From: Ascaris suum
Lineage: Eukaryota; Nematoda; Chromadorea; Rhabditida; Ascarididae
Reading direction: 5' to 3'
Assembly: GCA_013433145.1 (NCBI GenBank)
Contig: CM024172.1
Coordinates: 2,292,501 to 2,356,500 of the forward strand
Length of the DNA: 64,000 nucleotides
Below the pieces are notes generated by a model. It was not told the origin of the DNA. It ran no database searches and saw only the letters and a program-made list of their open reading frames with translations. Below are positions 1-21,717 of the stretch, in pieces (the stretch's first letter is position 1; each line of letters opens with the position of its first letter). A program made the translations under genes and the position numbers.

Positions 1-338
1 TTACAGTTGAATTTGGTGTACTTTTTAAATCGATACTGTGCCCAGATTTTATGAATGAAAAGAAGGAGGTCGCTGACTCCACTGTTTAAACAAGGTAATT
101 TCGGAGGAAAACAAAGAAGGATTAGATAGGATAAATGAGAAAGAAACACGAGAAATTGCGAATTTTTCAGCGAAATCTTTGAAACTTTTTTTTTCTAGAT
201 AATACCTATTGAGCAAGTAGGAGAAGAAGGAAGGAGAGATGCTAAGCCTATCAAAAATGATTTGACTTCCATTCTTAAGTCCTCAACATAGCGTTACTTT
301 ATACTTATGGGACAATGAAATTCTTCAAACGAACTCAC
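1..338. other. Non-coding left edge, probably GPCR intron
   Basis: No exon can be supported here. The minus-strand GPCR exon at 339-574 ends in a strong GTGAGT donor, so this stretch should be the start of its next intron. The receptor's TM6 and TM7 would lie beyond the left edge. The DNA is A+T rich with short poly-A and poly-T runs. Confidence 0.5.
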
Positions 339-1489
339 TTCGGTCCCAATGTGACGTTCAAAATAAGCCTTCTGACCATACGATTGCGTTCACTCTTTTG
401 CAGGTTGTAAACAATAGCCGCATTACAATAGGCTAACACAAAGAAAGGTAAAAAGACGGTTGTGATTTTTCTCGTCCAGAACCTCCATATACCATCGAAA
501 TATCGATTCCGTGCCAATGCCGTCAATTCAACGCCCATACTCGCAAAACCCTCGCATTCATCCACATGGTATATCTGAGCATGACAATGCATCAAATTTT
601 ACTCTTTACCAATAGAAATAGAAAATCCACTGATTTAGAAACAATTTATCATTAACAGCCAATATTGCAGTAAAAAAAAAGTGCAAATGTGAATAAATAA
701 TTAAGCGTTGCAGATCAATTTTATACTTGTGCATGTTCCTCTTTCTTCATAAAGGATGAGAGCAAAAGGAGGAAAATTCGAATATTAACACAATATCTAG
801 CCAGGCCGAAAAATTGACGATATTAGTGTTGTTCTCGCCAGGACGCGCAATTCGTCCCACTATTCTTATGGCATCTCTCACTATCATTATGCAACACAAA
901 CAAAAATCCCAATAATCAATGATGCTCGCCATACGAAAATTTGTTTATATATTTTCTCTGTTGGAATTGCAATGGTGAACTTCAATGCGATTGTTTGAAA
1001 ATGTCCAAAAATGCCTCAACCATACTGCTTTTCGCAAAATCTATCGTGGTCCATATCAGCCAAATTACATTATCAAATTAAAAATTTTGAACATAAAACA
1101 TTGGAAAATCATAGACTCAAGTATGACTTGATTCTTGTTCGGTTTTTTCGACATGCCAATATCAGAAATATTTCAGTTTGCCCCTCCCCGTAAGCGAGAT
1201 GCGCATTGGTTTCAGTTCGCCGGAGTACGCTTCGTACAATCATTGTTCAACATAGTTTCCAGTTTCGCGTTATACGAATCAAGAATCCGCTTCCAGCCGA
1301 AATTATTAATGCACCCACTCATTCAGCTTTTAGGCTGCAGTTGAGTCGTTTCAATTTACCCAATACTGCTACTCTGTGCATTAAATGTCCACACGTCTAT
1401 ATTATACTTTTATGAAAGATGCTCCCTGTTGTTAATATTCAAATACTTTTGCACGTTTTCGCATTTCGAGACTGGAATAAACAAACAAA

Positions 1490-1548
<59 letters not shown>

Positions 1549-4500
1549 GTAAATGAATGATGTCGTGCTGCATCAACAATATTCACTTTAACTCGTTTTA
1601 TATATCACTTCTATATTTATGCAAATATTACAACTACCTGCTTTAAATGTAATGTATCACCGATTCATCAATTTAAACAAGAAGTTTTTAAAAAATAATA
1701 CGCGGATTGTTAGCGAATATAGATACAAACATGTACACAAATGTATCCTCAAAAGTATCACCTGAATTTCAAAGAAAACAGTGCCTCGCAATAAGAGTCC
1801 TAATAGAAAAGCGCCAACCACGATACCAGTCCTATGGCGACATACATACCCGAGAAGTGAGATCCGACTGAAATGCATCATTGTTCTGGCAACATCTTCT
1901 TTTAATGCATCATATACTTCTCAAAGAGGTAGAAGGTATTCTTCTCGGCCTTTCTTCGTTGCTTTCTCTCCATAACGTTCATGCTATTTGCAAACGTGTA
2001 CAATCATCAACACAACATCTCATAATAATTTAAGAGCACTCCTCGTTTTCATCAACAAATGCATCTCTGAACCAGCGAAAAGGCTGAAGTTCAAATTCCT
2101 TATGTAAAGAACACTGATACAGTGTACAGTATGCATGTCATCATCGACAATGATAATTTGAAAAACCCATCAAATGGCAATGGTTTCATGCTTGTCATGA
2201 TCCATGAACACATAACTTCGCTGGCCATTTATCAAATACCTCTGTATTTCTCATGCGGTAATTGTGGATGTGATGGCAAAGATCGCTCACGCGGTTTAAA
2301 ACTTCATCCTGCAAATGCAGCGACACCACAGATACCTGTTATTTGATGGTTGAATGATTGCCCACGTATGGACGACCGCAAGCTCGCATATACCGCTCTC
2401 CCTCTCTCCTCCAGTACAAGCGAGGTTCTCGCATCACAATGGATAAGCTATCGACTTATTGGAGAGAGAGAAAATTGCTCAGAAAGGCGCTCTCAAAGAA
2501 ATATTTAACTAGTGCTTAGCAAATTTTTGGTCTGATCATAACTAGAAATGAATGCAATGGAAACATCGGCACTAACCTCGAATACACTTGCAAATATCGT
2601 TCGATGGCCGCAGCCATGATCAAGAAGGACGCTGTACTTAACGTTATATGTGATATAGTAAAAACAGCTCTCAAATACTCATGCCATAGTTCGAATAACG
2701 TAAAGCATCGAAAATAATCTGCATAGACCTAAAAAAACAAAACACTGCATATATGACGCAAACATATTTGCTTCTAGCAGCAGTTTCATCAATTCATCAT
2801 TGTACCGCTGTCGTCTCCGACTTCTACTGATATGTGGATTAACGGGGATCGGAAAAGTGAGAGGAAAGAAGGATGATGGGGGAAATGTAGATGTGTGATC
2901 CTACCATTACCTCTTTTTTTTGTCCTCTACCGCCCATTCACTATGCGCTTCTTGCAAACCTTCTTATTTTCACACAAATACCTGCAAAAAAAAAATTGTG
3001 GGAAAACGCATTACGACAATGTCGTCTTTACATGCGTATATCCAGCTGTTTGTTCGGTCGTTTCAACTTACGCTGCATAAAAGCATTGACAATGAAATTC
3101 GACGCATACACACGGTGTCTTGAGATGCCTTCAGTATGCAAATATTTCCCCTCTGTTGATATTTGAGGGCTTAAAAAGTAATAAAAAGTTTATATTATAT
3201 TTGAAGTTTATTTTATATTCGGTTAGTTATGAAGTGAAAACAGTTTATTTGCTTGAGGACTTTTATAGCAATCGATCATATAGAGTGCTTATTAACCATT
3301 GCTTTTCTTTTCTGTTCTTTGAACATTTACGAATAAGTTAATTACTTCGAAAGTTTACTACCGCCGCGTTCCCATGCGATCGGGAACTTAACTCTTCTCC
3401 GGTACGATCAGACTAAATCTGATCCCTATCGAACATAGGTACACACATAATATAGATTCTGCAAATGGATGAAAAATTCGCATAAGATATTTTTCGCAAA
3501 AACAAAGAGCACAGATTCGCAACAAAAAAGTAAATAGGTAATTATACACCTGCCGTGTATTTACCTGGCAGGCTATCTATTTACCTTTTTTTAAAGTGCG
3601 CCGAAACTGTGCGAATAACACTGAGCAAAAATGTGAGCAAAATTGCAGAATTACTGAACGAACGGCAATATTGGTTACTAGTCTGCATAGAATATCTAAT
3701 AACTAGATGAAATAACTAAGATACAGAGAATAACTAGGAAAGCTGGAAATGAGATTCTTGCGGAGAAAAATATAAAATCCTAAGAATGAAAAAGATTTTT
3801 CCGGTGAGAATGTGAATTTAATTTTTTAAAAATGGAAAAATGTTGCTTCCAAGGATGGGTTTTCTGCATATTATGGATGAAAAATGCAACCTCCCATGAA
3901 CAGTTATTAGAATTTAATAAATTTTCTTTTCAATCACTCCTGAAAAGGATAGCATTGCAATGCCTCAACGTTTTCCCAATAAGTAGGCGAATGATACTGA
4001 TGAACTGATGAGAAAATTTACTTATTCATCGAGAGAAAGATATGAATGAGTTCAGCGATTTGTACACTCAAAATTGCCTCTGCTTAAGTAATAGGTAACA
4101 TTCGCTTAGAGAATACACCTGTACAAATAGGAAATGGCCAGGTGCAAGGTTGCTTCCAAGGTCCAAGGAATGCTTATTATGCGCAATGCTCCTCAATAAA
4201 CGGAAGCGGCATTAGATGATTGAAAAAAAAATCGCACAATCCAATTATCCAATATTCTTTGATGTATTATTGTATCATTTCCCTTGATCTCATTTCGGTG
4301 TTTGCACTATGATATACGCGCCAATATTGAAATATATGGGCATTGTTACTATTGAAACCTCGGTTCTAGAATTGTATTATTGCATAAGTGCCCATATTTT
4401 AAATCGATTAAAAACAAGTACCAATTCCGGCAAGTGAACGAGCAGCATATTCTTCAGTTTTTTTCCGGAACAAAAAACTCCATTTAAGCTATAAAAATCA

Positions 4501-5281
4501 CTCATTCAAAGAAGCTTCGTTTGGCGAGTTAAAAAAATATTAAAATTTCGATTCATGCAACAGCTCTTTGGCTTGAAATAATTTTGGTTTGCCAAATTCC
4601 CATATATTGCTAGTATTCTTGGATGCATGAGTGTGAAACGAATCAAATAGACGCTGCTCAAGTTTAGTGGTAGCTAGTGTTTGGCAGTTGAAAGAGTTCA
4701 TCCGGCTGGATGAAATCGGAAATAATTCCACTCAGCTGGTTAAAATGGGATCCCAAGTGCGATGTACACTGAAGTTACTTTGATTAAATGTGTCGAGGCT
4801 TTACAATTACAGCATTGTATACTCGGTGATGTGCGGTATACTCTTTCAATGAAGTATTACCACTTCACTAACGGAGATGTTGGAAATTATCGAACATTTA
4901 AACCATCAACTTTTAACAGTTGGGTAATTTCTTTCACTCTTTAGCAGCAATTTCATCAGTTTGCATTTTTTTTTTGGCATCAACAAAATTATCAAAAATG
5001 GAAAAATAACACATAGATGGGAATAAATTCTAACTCTTAGTATTGCAATCTTTATCGAAATTAATAGTAATAATAGTAAATTAAGTGACCTGCATTGACA
5101 TAATACCAATATATGAAACACTGACGAATATATCACAAAGGCTGAGACAAGTTAAATAGAGAAGATTGCGTCGACGAAGCACTTTCGAATAGACAAACGT
5201 GTAAAAAACGAGAATATTCTCGACGAAACTGATCAACGCAATTGTTGTACCAATGCAACCGACCAAAACCATTTTGAATTC
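339..5281 (-). CDS. Rhodopsin-class (neuropeptide-type) GPCR, partial, TM1-TM5
   Basis: This is a seven-transmembrane receptor of the plasma membrane, expected to bind a neuropeptide and signal through G proteins. The minus-strand exons, in transcript order, are 5281-5090, 2728-2577, 1867-1762 and 574-339. They join in phase with acceptors such as gcatttcag and donors GTCACT, GTTAGT, GTGATA and GTGAGT, giving about 229 residues. Exon 1 holds TM1, with ENILV in place of the usual GN-x-LV, and TM2 with LSLCD. Exon 2 is TM3 ending in AAIERYL, the DRY position. Exon 3 is TM4 ending RGTVFFEIQ. Exon 4 has the loop-2 cysteine (DECEGF), TM5 with FLPFFVLAYCN, and the start of loop 3. TM6, TM7 and the tail are outside the window, and the N-terminal exon was not identified. 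The pattern resembles nematode FMRFamide-type (frpr) receptors. The GPCR call is firm; the ligand is inference. Confidence 0.85.
1040..1560 (+). mobile_element. Decayed 3' end of a non-LTR retrotransposon (LINE) with AAAT-type tail
   Basis: Three plus-strand reading-frame pieces line up with the C-terminal end of LINE reverse transcriptases. They are TLENHRLKYDLILV near 1108-1138, then ISEIFQFAPPRKRDAHWF near 1156-1215, then FRVIRIKNPLPAEIINAPT near 1263-1319 followed by AFRLQLSRFNL. The last matches the family pattern RV-x-x-WN-x-LP-x-x-I-x-NAPS-x-x-x-FK-x-x-L-x-x-FDL. Moving between pieces needs one frameshift and then a shift back, so the copy is dead. A (AAAT)n tract at about 1487-1548 follows, as at many LINE 3' ends. 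The element lies in the GPCR intron between the TM4 and TM5 exons, antisense to that gene. The clade (CR1- or RTE-like) is not settled. Confidence 0.6.
1487..1548. repeat. (AAAT)n microsatellite
   Basis: This is about 60 bases of nearly perfect AAAT/TAAA tetranucleotide repeat. It directly follows the LINE remnant and is best read as that element's 3' tail. Confidence 0.9.
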
Positions 5282-12819
<7,538 letters not shown>

Positions 12820-15554
12820 GCATATGTTATGAATGTATTATTGCTAACCATACAACAACTCCAGACCAAACTGGACCAACGATATGCAAAAAAACACTTT
12901 CAACCAAATTAACTTCTGTTCGTTTTGACTGAATTGAATCGGCATGAATGATATTCAATTTTGTGTCGCAATCTCCATTGCATGATAAAATATAGAACAC
13001 GGAAGGAATCAAGTGAACGCGACAGATTCATTATTCATATATTGAAATGTTTCCTGCTAAAATTTAACTTAGCTCACATTAAATTTCGACAATGCACAAA
13101 GCAAAAAAATTGCGGCATTAAAAAAAAATCTGTCATGCACAACAAACAAATGTATTCTATTAGTATTTTTGATATCTATGAGTATATCTATCAGACATTC
13201 TCATAAAACATCGTTTTTTTTAGCTATAAAGACATATGCACAACGGCAAATGTTTTCATAGAAATGCTTGATTTCTAAGCCTTACTAATATGAAATCATA
13301 TTGAATAATTCAAACGAGATCCACTTTGAGCTAGGGATTTCTCGAATCTCTTGGCTCGAGCTGGTTGTACATAGGGGCGGCCTTGAGCCTAAACAACACT
13401 AGTCCTTATGTTTCCTTCGTAAACTATTATTAGAATGGATATTAGGGATTATTTGCCCAAAAAATTGCCTTTCTAATTTACTAGAGCAATATTTAACGGG
13501 ATCAATATTAGGTTGTGCTCAACTTATGAATTATCAATTAGAGGTAGTTCTATCAAAAAAAAAAAAAAAAAGTAAAGTGTGCATTACATCCGCTGATTGC
13601 TTTTCGTCGATATAAAATGCGAAATTGAGCATTAAGACGATCACATTTTTCAACGATATAAGATATGAGAAGATATGCTCGTCTTCTCTTAAGAACGAAT
13701 TCGATAATCACAACGAATTTCTCTCGAGAAATTTTTCTTCTCAATAAAGGAAATACAATTAGATGGAATGGAACAAAAAAATTCAATCGATTCAACATCA
13801 TTGAAACATTTCAATTTCATTGGTAATTCTTTTAATTTGAAAACTATTGCATCTATAAATAAAATTTCAAGGTGAGATAATATAAACGAATAGTAGATAG
13901 ATAAAGATTTGATGACATCATACTTGTAAAATTATGGGGGAAAAAAACCGAATATTTTTATTGCACAAAACTTATATTAAGTTTATTTATTAGAAATTTT
14001 GAGATAAACTTAAGAAACATTGCATTATTTAAATTCAATGATTTAGCACTTTCTCATCTCAATGAAAATTTATAAAATGGAATTCATTGAATTAATTCAT
14101 TAGGTCAGAAAAGAATTTATGCCGAAATACTCTATAAACATATCATTTTTAGGCCTAAATAATTGTTGAAAGCTTTTAAAAATAAACAATTATTGCACTA
14201 TTAAGTTCTCTTTATTTTAAGAAACGACAAAAAAAAAGTTTAGGCGCACTCATAGAGTAATGAAATTCGAAAACGACACACAATAGCGGTCTTAAACGGG
14301 ACAATCGTCGATGAGTGAAGAATAACGATAGGGCATATGGAAAAGATAACCACTCATTTGCATCAATTATGAGATTTGCAATAAAGCTTTCTATGAACGT
14401 TTAAAATGGCGATATATCAATGGCATATTCTTTCTTTTTTTTTTTATTTCTGGATAAAATTCGTCTATGCATTAGCATTCAAAAAAAAACAAAGAAATTA
14501 ATAAGCGCTGATATTTTTTTGCTAAGAAAATTGAAATTTGCAAAAATCATTCTATGAATGAAGAGAAACTTTCATAAGAAGAGAAAATTTTCGCGAATAA
14601 TTTCATCGATAGAAGAGTTTTTGTTTTTACGCTCTTATGAATTATATCATAAAATTGAGACATATTGAAGTGTTGAAATTTTTTTTTTTTTGCTGAATTT
14701 TACAATAATCCAATTTGATAGGTAAATTTTTTTTTGTCTGTCAAAATTTGCATAAAAACATTTCAAAATTATCTTAAAAATAATCGCTATTTTAATGAAG
14801 AAGAAGTTACGATTAAGAATGTTTTTAATTAAATTCTATTCGTATTAAAAGATACAACGAAATAAGATCGAATTTAAATGGGCACTTTCTGAAGATTTTG
14901 TTAGAGAATAGAGCCATAAATTTGGGCCGAATTGAAAAGATTAAGTTGGGAAGTTTCGAAATTCAAGCAACTTGGGAAAAAAGGCAATAAAGATCGTTCT
15001 TTCAAAACTCACAGCTTGAAGTACATTTCTAAGCAAATGTTAGTTGAGGTAATGTTCTTTGTGAGGGTGATGAATTTTCTAGATTGTGACCTAAGCAATT
15101 CAGTCGTTCTCGGCGAGACATCGCTTTCCATGTGGAATAGAGTTCTCTCAGTGATTTTTTTTTTTTTTTGAAATGAGAAATGCAGAAATTTTTTGATATA
15201 CAAGTATTGGTGGCCATATACTTCAGATTACGATTTTTTCCAAGAAGTTGCAAGATTTCGAAGTATATATGCAATTCTCTATGGCGTGGACATTGATCAC
15301 TTCCTAATCAAAGTTATACATCAGCACATTGGCAGCACAGCATGAAAATATGTTCACTTGCGAAGATTATGCAAATTTCACCTGTATTAATCTCACTAAT
15401 ACAATCTAAGCGTCGATTCCATTATTATATCATTAAGAAGTAAAAAATTTGCTGAAGTTGCATGAACATAGCACAGAAGAAATATTAAAAACAATCAAGT
15501 AAATCACGCAATGATGAAGTGAAAAAAAAATGTGGCAACTTTGTAATTCGAATT

Positions 15555-15571
15555 CCCCCCCCCCCCCCCCC
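15555..15571. repeat. Poly-C run (17 C)
   Basis: A homopolymer of 17 C, which is poly-G on the minus strand, in DNA that is otherwise poor in G+C. Confidence 0.95.
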
Positions 15572-17095
15572 ACAGAGATAAGAGGAATATGAATGTGAAA
15601 AGATTCATAAATTATCACACTAATCAATGATAAGATAAGACGGCATTTTTAGAAATGTTGGAAAAAGTGAGCGCTCTAAGTGAGAGCCTTAAAAAAATGA
15701 GAGCATTAGAAAATGATGACTCAAAAAAAATTAGTGAATAAATCTATCCAAAAAGTCAGCAGTCTACTTCATTCTCGTTATGTGCTTTTCAAATTCTTTT
15801 CAAAAAATTCACACATAAGTAATTTCGTGTAGCTATTGATCTTTTATCGTTGATAATGAAAAATGATTTTTGCAGAGAAAATCCAGGGATAAGCACGCTT
15901 ATAGAAATAGAAGATGAAATCTATTCCTCAATGGAAACTAACTGGTAGCCTACATATATAGTACGACTGAACATAAGGAGTTGACTCCATGGGTCCCCTA
16001 GCTGTAATCCCAGGAACTTCTTAGCTAGTTTAATCCAAGAATTCTGGTCTTCATAGTGCTCAAATTTTCTCGCTTCACAAGAAAACTGCACTCAAAATTA
16101 ATACCCACTCTTTAAGCGAGAAGATACTATAAAGAAGATGCCTACAACGTGAGATGTTATCTCGAAAGTTGTTTACGCTTTACCTCTCTGAACCAAAAAA
16201 AAAGCTTGGAATTGATTGACAAGGCATTGACATTTGATAATGAATGCACATAGTATATTCATAGCGATTGTCGGATGCCAACCTGATGTGAGCGAAAATG
16301 AGTGAAGGTCTACGCTAACAATATCTCGAAAGCAGCAGCAATATGTGATGATAGAGCCCTCTAAACCGGCGATGAACAGATAATTTACTTACAGGTAGGG
16401 CTTTTTTTTCTAAATGTGACAAGGAAATTTGCGATAACATTAAACAAACATCTAACAATCAGAAAGTACTTCAAAAATGTTTCTGAGGATCTTACATGAA
16501 AACTTCTATCAATTAGGAATTGCAAATTTGCTAAATTTATAGCCGAAAAAAAATCCCAAAAAAAACTGCAAAAAAAAACTCGTCTGATTGCAAAAATAGT
16601 TGCAAAATTGAAAATTCGACTCTCTTTACTAATTAGTGCAATCGCTATGCATAAAGATGGACGCATTCTCTACAAAAAAAAAAAAAAAATAATTCAATAG
16701 TGCTCTTCGAGAATTCGCAGTTTAGGAGAACATGATCACCTGCAAAACTTTTAATGACACTATAAACGGGCTAAGATAGATAACTAGGGATATGACGAGT
16801 TCTCCGAAATAAGAGCATAGCCAAATGTTTTGCATATATCCGCATGGAGGAATAGATTATCTCAACGAATTAGTGCGAAATTAATGACAAAAGAAAGAGC
16901 TTCAAGTGGAGAGTAGATAAATCAAAATTAGATAGACTCAAAGATGATTGAACTATGTGCATTATTGTTAAGTGTTGCTTTATTAAAATATAATAAAGTT
17001 TTTCATCCAAAATGGTCATGTTTAATGAATGTATTTTAGATATTCTAATGTTTCTTTGATGTCTATAAAGGACACTGATTTATCGACGAAATGAT

Positions 17096-17125
17096 CGATT
17101 CGATTCGATTCGATTCGATTCGATT
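17096..17125. repeat. (CGATT)6 pentamer repeat
   Basis: Six exact copies of CGATT followed by one imperfect copy (CAATT). No coding role is evident. Confidence 0.95.
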
Positions 17126-20100
17126 CAATTCCATAAAAATTCCAACATAATTTTCCAGAGGAAAAGTTTATTTTACTGGAAAGAAAGACCGCAGACTTCG
17201 ATTGCAAAAGCTTGACATGCCTCTTCTCTCTTGTTTCTGGGGTATTCTCTCAACTATGAGTCTGATGATTGTGACTCTGCCTTTTCTCTAGTTTACTTTT
17301 TGCCACTCATAATATCACTCACCACTTCCTCTTCCTCTCCCTCCGCCCTTGCCTCTCTCCTCGAAGAAATATCTTGTATAACGTTTGGGTATATTCGGTA
17401 CAGAATGCAAGAAAAAATTGTCTTTGCTGACTTAATGATAGCTTTGGCGATAGCAACGGAGCGAAGTTCTTTTCAAAGCAAATAAGCTGTAACTCGTATT
17501 GTTCAATCTTAATAGCCTAGAGCTCATCATTTACAGCTCTGGTCTTGAGATAGATGGAAAAAAGTACAGGAAGGTGAATTTATTTAACGCGGATATTTCT
17601 TTTTACCTATTAAGCAAGAGACCAACAATGAGTCATCCTACAAAAGAGGTCAGGCGCCACGAATTTATTCTCCATTACCAAGAAATAGAAAGTAAAAATT
17701 TTCAGCTCTAAAAACTATTGCCGTAGAAGTCAGAAGTAGTGATGAGTATAGCACATTGATAGTATAAATCCTTCGAGAGGAATATAAAAATAAATCGAAA
17801 AGTGAGGCAAGAATGTAGACAAATCTAGCCAAAAAAAAAAAAAATTGTTCCGGAACGGTGACGGCCAGACGCCAACAGTTGAAAAGACGAATGAACGGAT
17901 TAACGCTCCGAATTCGCGCAAAAATTGTTCCGACAAAATTTTTTTGCCTTTAACAATTGATAAAAATTTATAGATTTCTTTCAGCTTAATCGGTGGGGCA
18001 TAATCTTAACGAACGAGAGAAATGACCTAGATGAAAATCTTCCTTTGAAAACTATTCTAAATGCAAAGATAACTCTATGAATTATTTGTATAAAATTCAC
18101 TACTTTAAGGGGAAAAACTATGATTTCATTTTAACTAAAATAAAACGAGATAAAATATGGACAATAATAAATTTTACTAATTGCTCAATATAGTAATATT
18201 TTTAAAAATTTTCTCATAAATATCACATTCATATAATTTTATAATATACACTTTTTTTTTCTTTTAGCGAATAAATGTGGTATTTCAACAACAATGCGAA
18301 AATTTTATTGACATTTCATTTATCATCACAAATGCGAATGCAATTTTCTTTCATGTCGGCAATGTTTTCGTTGAATTTCTTTGATGAAAATACACTTAAG
18401 AGCTTCATCATCAAGCGATATATTATAGGCGTAAAATATAGTTGCAAAATGATTTCCACTTTTCGAAAATTTTTTATTATTGTTTTTTGTTTTTCGATAA
18501 ATTTACACTATAATTTATAATATTTTTATGATTTATTTCAAAACAAAAAAACATTAGATTATATCTGAAATTTTCGTTATAGTTGAAGTTCTAAGCATTT
18601 TCTTTATCGCATTATGATTATTGATGCTTAAATCGCCTAACGGAAGTATTAATCGAGACGAGAAGTTCCCTCATAGAAGTTTAATGAATTTTCTTTTCTT
18701 TTTCTTTTCTTTTTTTTTTGTTATTCTAAAGTCGCATATAACTTTAAGCACGAATATGAAGCAAAATCAAGACGGCATATAGATGACGTCTACGAAAATC
18801 TTATTAGGAGATTTGCGTTTAAGTTATATTAGGCTGCTTGTGATACGAATCGGTGAGCAAAGCAATTAGCATTATTTTACTCATCGATTCGTTGATTACT
18901 CTTTAAACCTTCACTTATGAATGCTTATCTTTTATAACGCTAATCAAAATTAGGTTATCAAAACCAAAATCCACTTATGCTATATAGATAAATTGGGACA
19001 AATTTTACCAGCTAAGCGTCAATTATCACAAAATTATAGACTTGTTTTAGATATTCGTATATGAGATATTTATCATTTTAGTAATCCAATTATTTTCAGA
19101 CATTTTTTTTTTCGTTGAACATTCTGTGTAAATTGTGATACAAACAACAACGAATATAGTCTAGAATATTGAATATATGTTAGAAGAGAAAATTGTCTTC
19201 TAACTAGCCTCTATAAGTAAAAGTAGTGAATTGCGTTAAGCCATTGAAGAAATATGTGTGTGTGTGTGTCTTTTTTTCAACTTTGCACGACAGTGCTGAA
19301 TGCGGACCATCAAAATGGATGTTCAGAAAATGGCACACAAGCCGAACAATTAGATCCCATTTTGCAAACATACATTTCCATTTCAATCTTCTAAAGTTAG
19401 TCAAAGAAAATAATGCGTTGAAGAAATATTTCTTCATCGACTAATTTTATATATTTTTTTCACTAAATTCTACTTTCAATTCTAGTCTATAAGCGAAATA
19501 CGAATTGCAATAATTTTATAGAGTACGTTAGATATATAGAAATTATTTTAAGCAAAATATTAATGCATTTATTTGTGATGAATCCTTTCGTTAAACAATT
19601 GAAATTTTTCAAAAATTGATATAAGACGATAAAAAAATTCCATCATCTTTTTTTTTAATGTAATAAAGACAAATGTTCTAAAATAGCTTCTAATAATTAG
19701 CATTTATTCTTTTAATAAAAAAAAAAACTCAACAATTCTATTCACACGGCAATCTAAACGAAACTCCTCCTATTTCCTTTCATATAATACTAAAATGATG
19801 GGCGGCATATTGCTACTACAAGATGAAATCTACCCCTTTCATGTTCACATATGAATAAGGCGGTAAAATTGTATAAATTTGGCGATTTTCTTCTGCATTT
19901 GCGCTTAGTAAATTCCTCCAGCATAAAATGTAGGTCTCAAAATAATACCGTTAGCGATTGTAAAAACAAGTTCGAGTGAAATCTCTTCGGGTAGCGTCGC
20001 AAAATTTATCTTTCTACGGGTTCGATTCGGGCAATACTTAATATTTTTACGGAATTAAACGATATATTTTGTTTTGAATAGATAATAATATGAAGAAAAA

Positions 20101-21615
20101 TTTTATCAGCGATCATGATTAAATCATTGATCATTGAAAATCATGAAATGGGGATATTTTATGATGCTATTTGTTCACTGCACATTCATATATGGATAAA
20201 TGGTATAACTTTTTCAAATTCCTTCCTCTCTTTGCGTTTAGCAAATATCGATGTAGTATGAAAATATATTAATCCATTATTTCTTCAGGCATGCGACCAT
20301 AAACTATGCCGTTTTTAGCAATAACCACTTTTGTGTTACCATTAGCTAGGATCAAATTAAATGTACATAGATTTTTCCCCTATGATACAATCATTTAGAC
20401 TAGGTCGTAGTATTCATAGTGCAGATTAGCGCCTAGGCTGATAAGCATAAACAATAAATTGAAAGATAAGCATACGATAACTTTTTGAGCACAAATATTT
20501 ATGCACACGAATTAACACAGACAAATGTTGCAGAAATTGTGATTTTAATTCAAGCGATATTAGTATTGCATTAATCAAGCAGCTAACGAAGCATAAATCC
20601 ACATGGAAATAGAGTGACTCAAAAAGAAAAAAAAACGAAGAAAAAGTTCATACGAGCGAGCTATTTGGTTACTAAAAGCGCCATGTATACGGATGCATTG
20701 CCTATTTTAGTGTGCAATCCGATATGTATCCCACGAGTATTCGAATTATTATTGAATAAACGATGCTTCAATATGTGAAGATAATAAGCGAACTTTCAGT
20801 TAATTAAGCAAAACTAGCAAATGCAAAAAAAAAATGCATCAACTTGAAACCTAAAATGCACCAATTTTACAACATTCTACACAAGCGTATATGCATCGTC
20901 GCTCTCTTTTAATACAGCAAATCAATATCATTGATGCATATTATGCATTATTGTATAAAATATGAATTTATTAGCACTTTTCTAAAATTTGAGGAATGCA
21001 AATATTTTTTCCTCAGAGGATGTGAAAATTTTCCATAAGAATCATACTATGGAAATATTTGTTCTATAATGAGATTGTTCTCTTGTCGTAACGATCATAA
21101 GCCAATCTCATCCATCTCATCAACTAGCAAAGTTACGTTATTCAAGCGTACGATCGGATTGCATCGCTATATTTGTTGCACATTGAGAGTAATTCTCCCT
21201 CTTATTGATTTTGCACTCTTATAGACTATTCAATCGTATTTTGGTGTTGTTGGAGGAAGGGGAGAGGGGAAAGAGATACGGATAAAACTTTCAGAATGAA
21301 AGCGGGAGAAAGGGAAAGTAAAGGGCAGAAGGCAGCAAATAGTATTTTTTTTTAAAAGGGGATCGATAGTACTTTTATGGAGGATGATATTTTTGAGCAA
21401 TTTTCTTAGTGAATTTTATTCTGTTAACAAATTATATGATGATAATAAAGCGTTAAAAAATATTTATGGTTGCGAAATATTTAATATAAGATAAAGCGCA
21501 AAAATATGACAAATACACTATCATAAACATTATTTTCAATCTTCTATGATTATCTATTGAGAAAGATTACTGCGATACAGTATTGCTCTCAATTTATCAA
21601 CATTTGACCATTTAG

Positions 21616-21717
<102 letters not shown>

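Noticed and set aside
747..932. Minus-strand hydrophobic frame that looks like a membrane segment
   Set aside because: It lies in the GPCR intron between the TM4 and TM5 exons, which already join in phase; no convincing splice sites surround it.
20016..20040. tRNA T-loop-like sequence (gggttcgattcggg)
   Set aside because: The flanking bases do not pair to form a T-stem and no D-arm precedes it.
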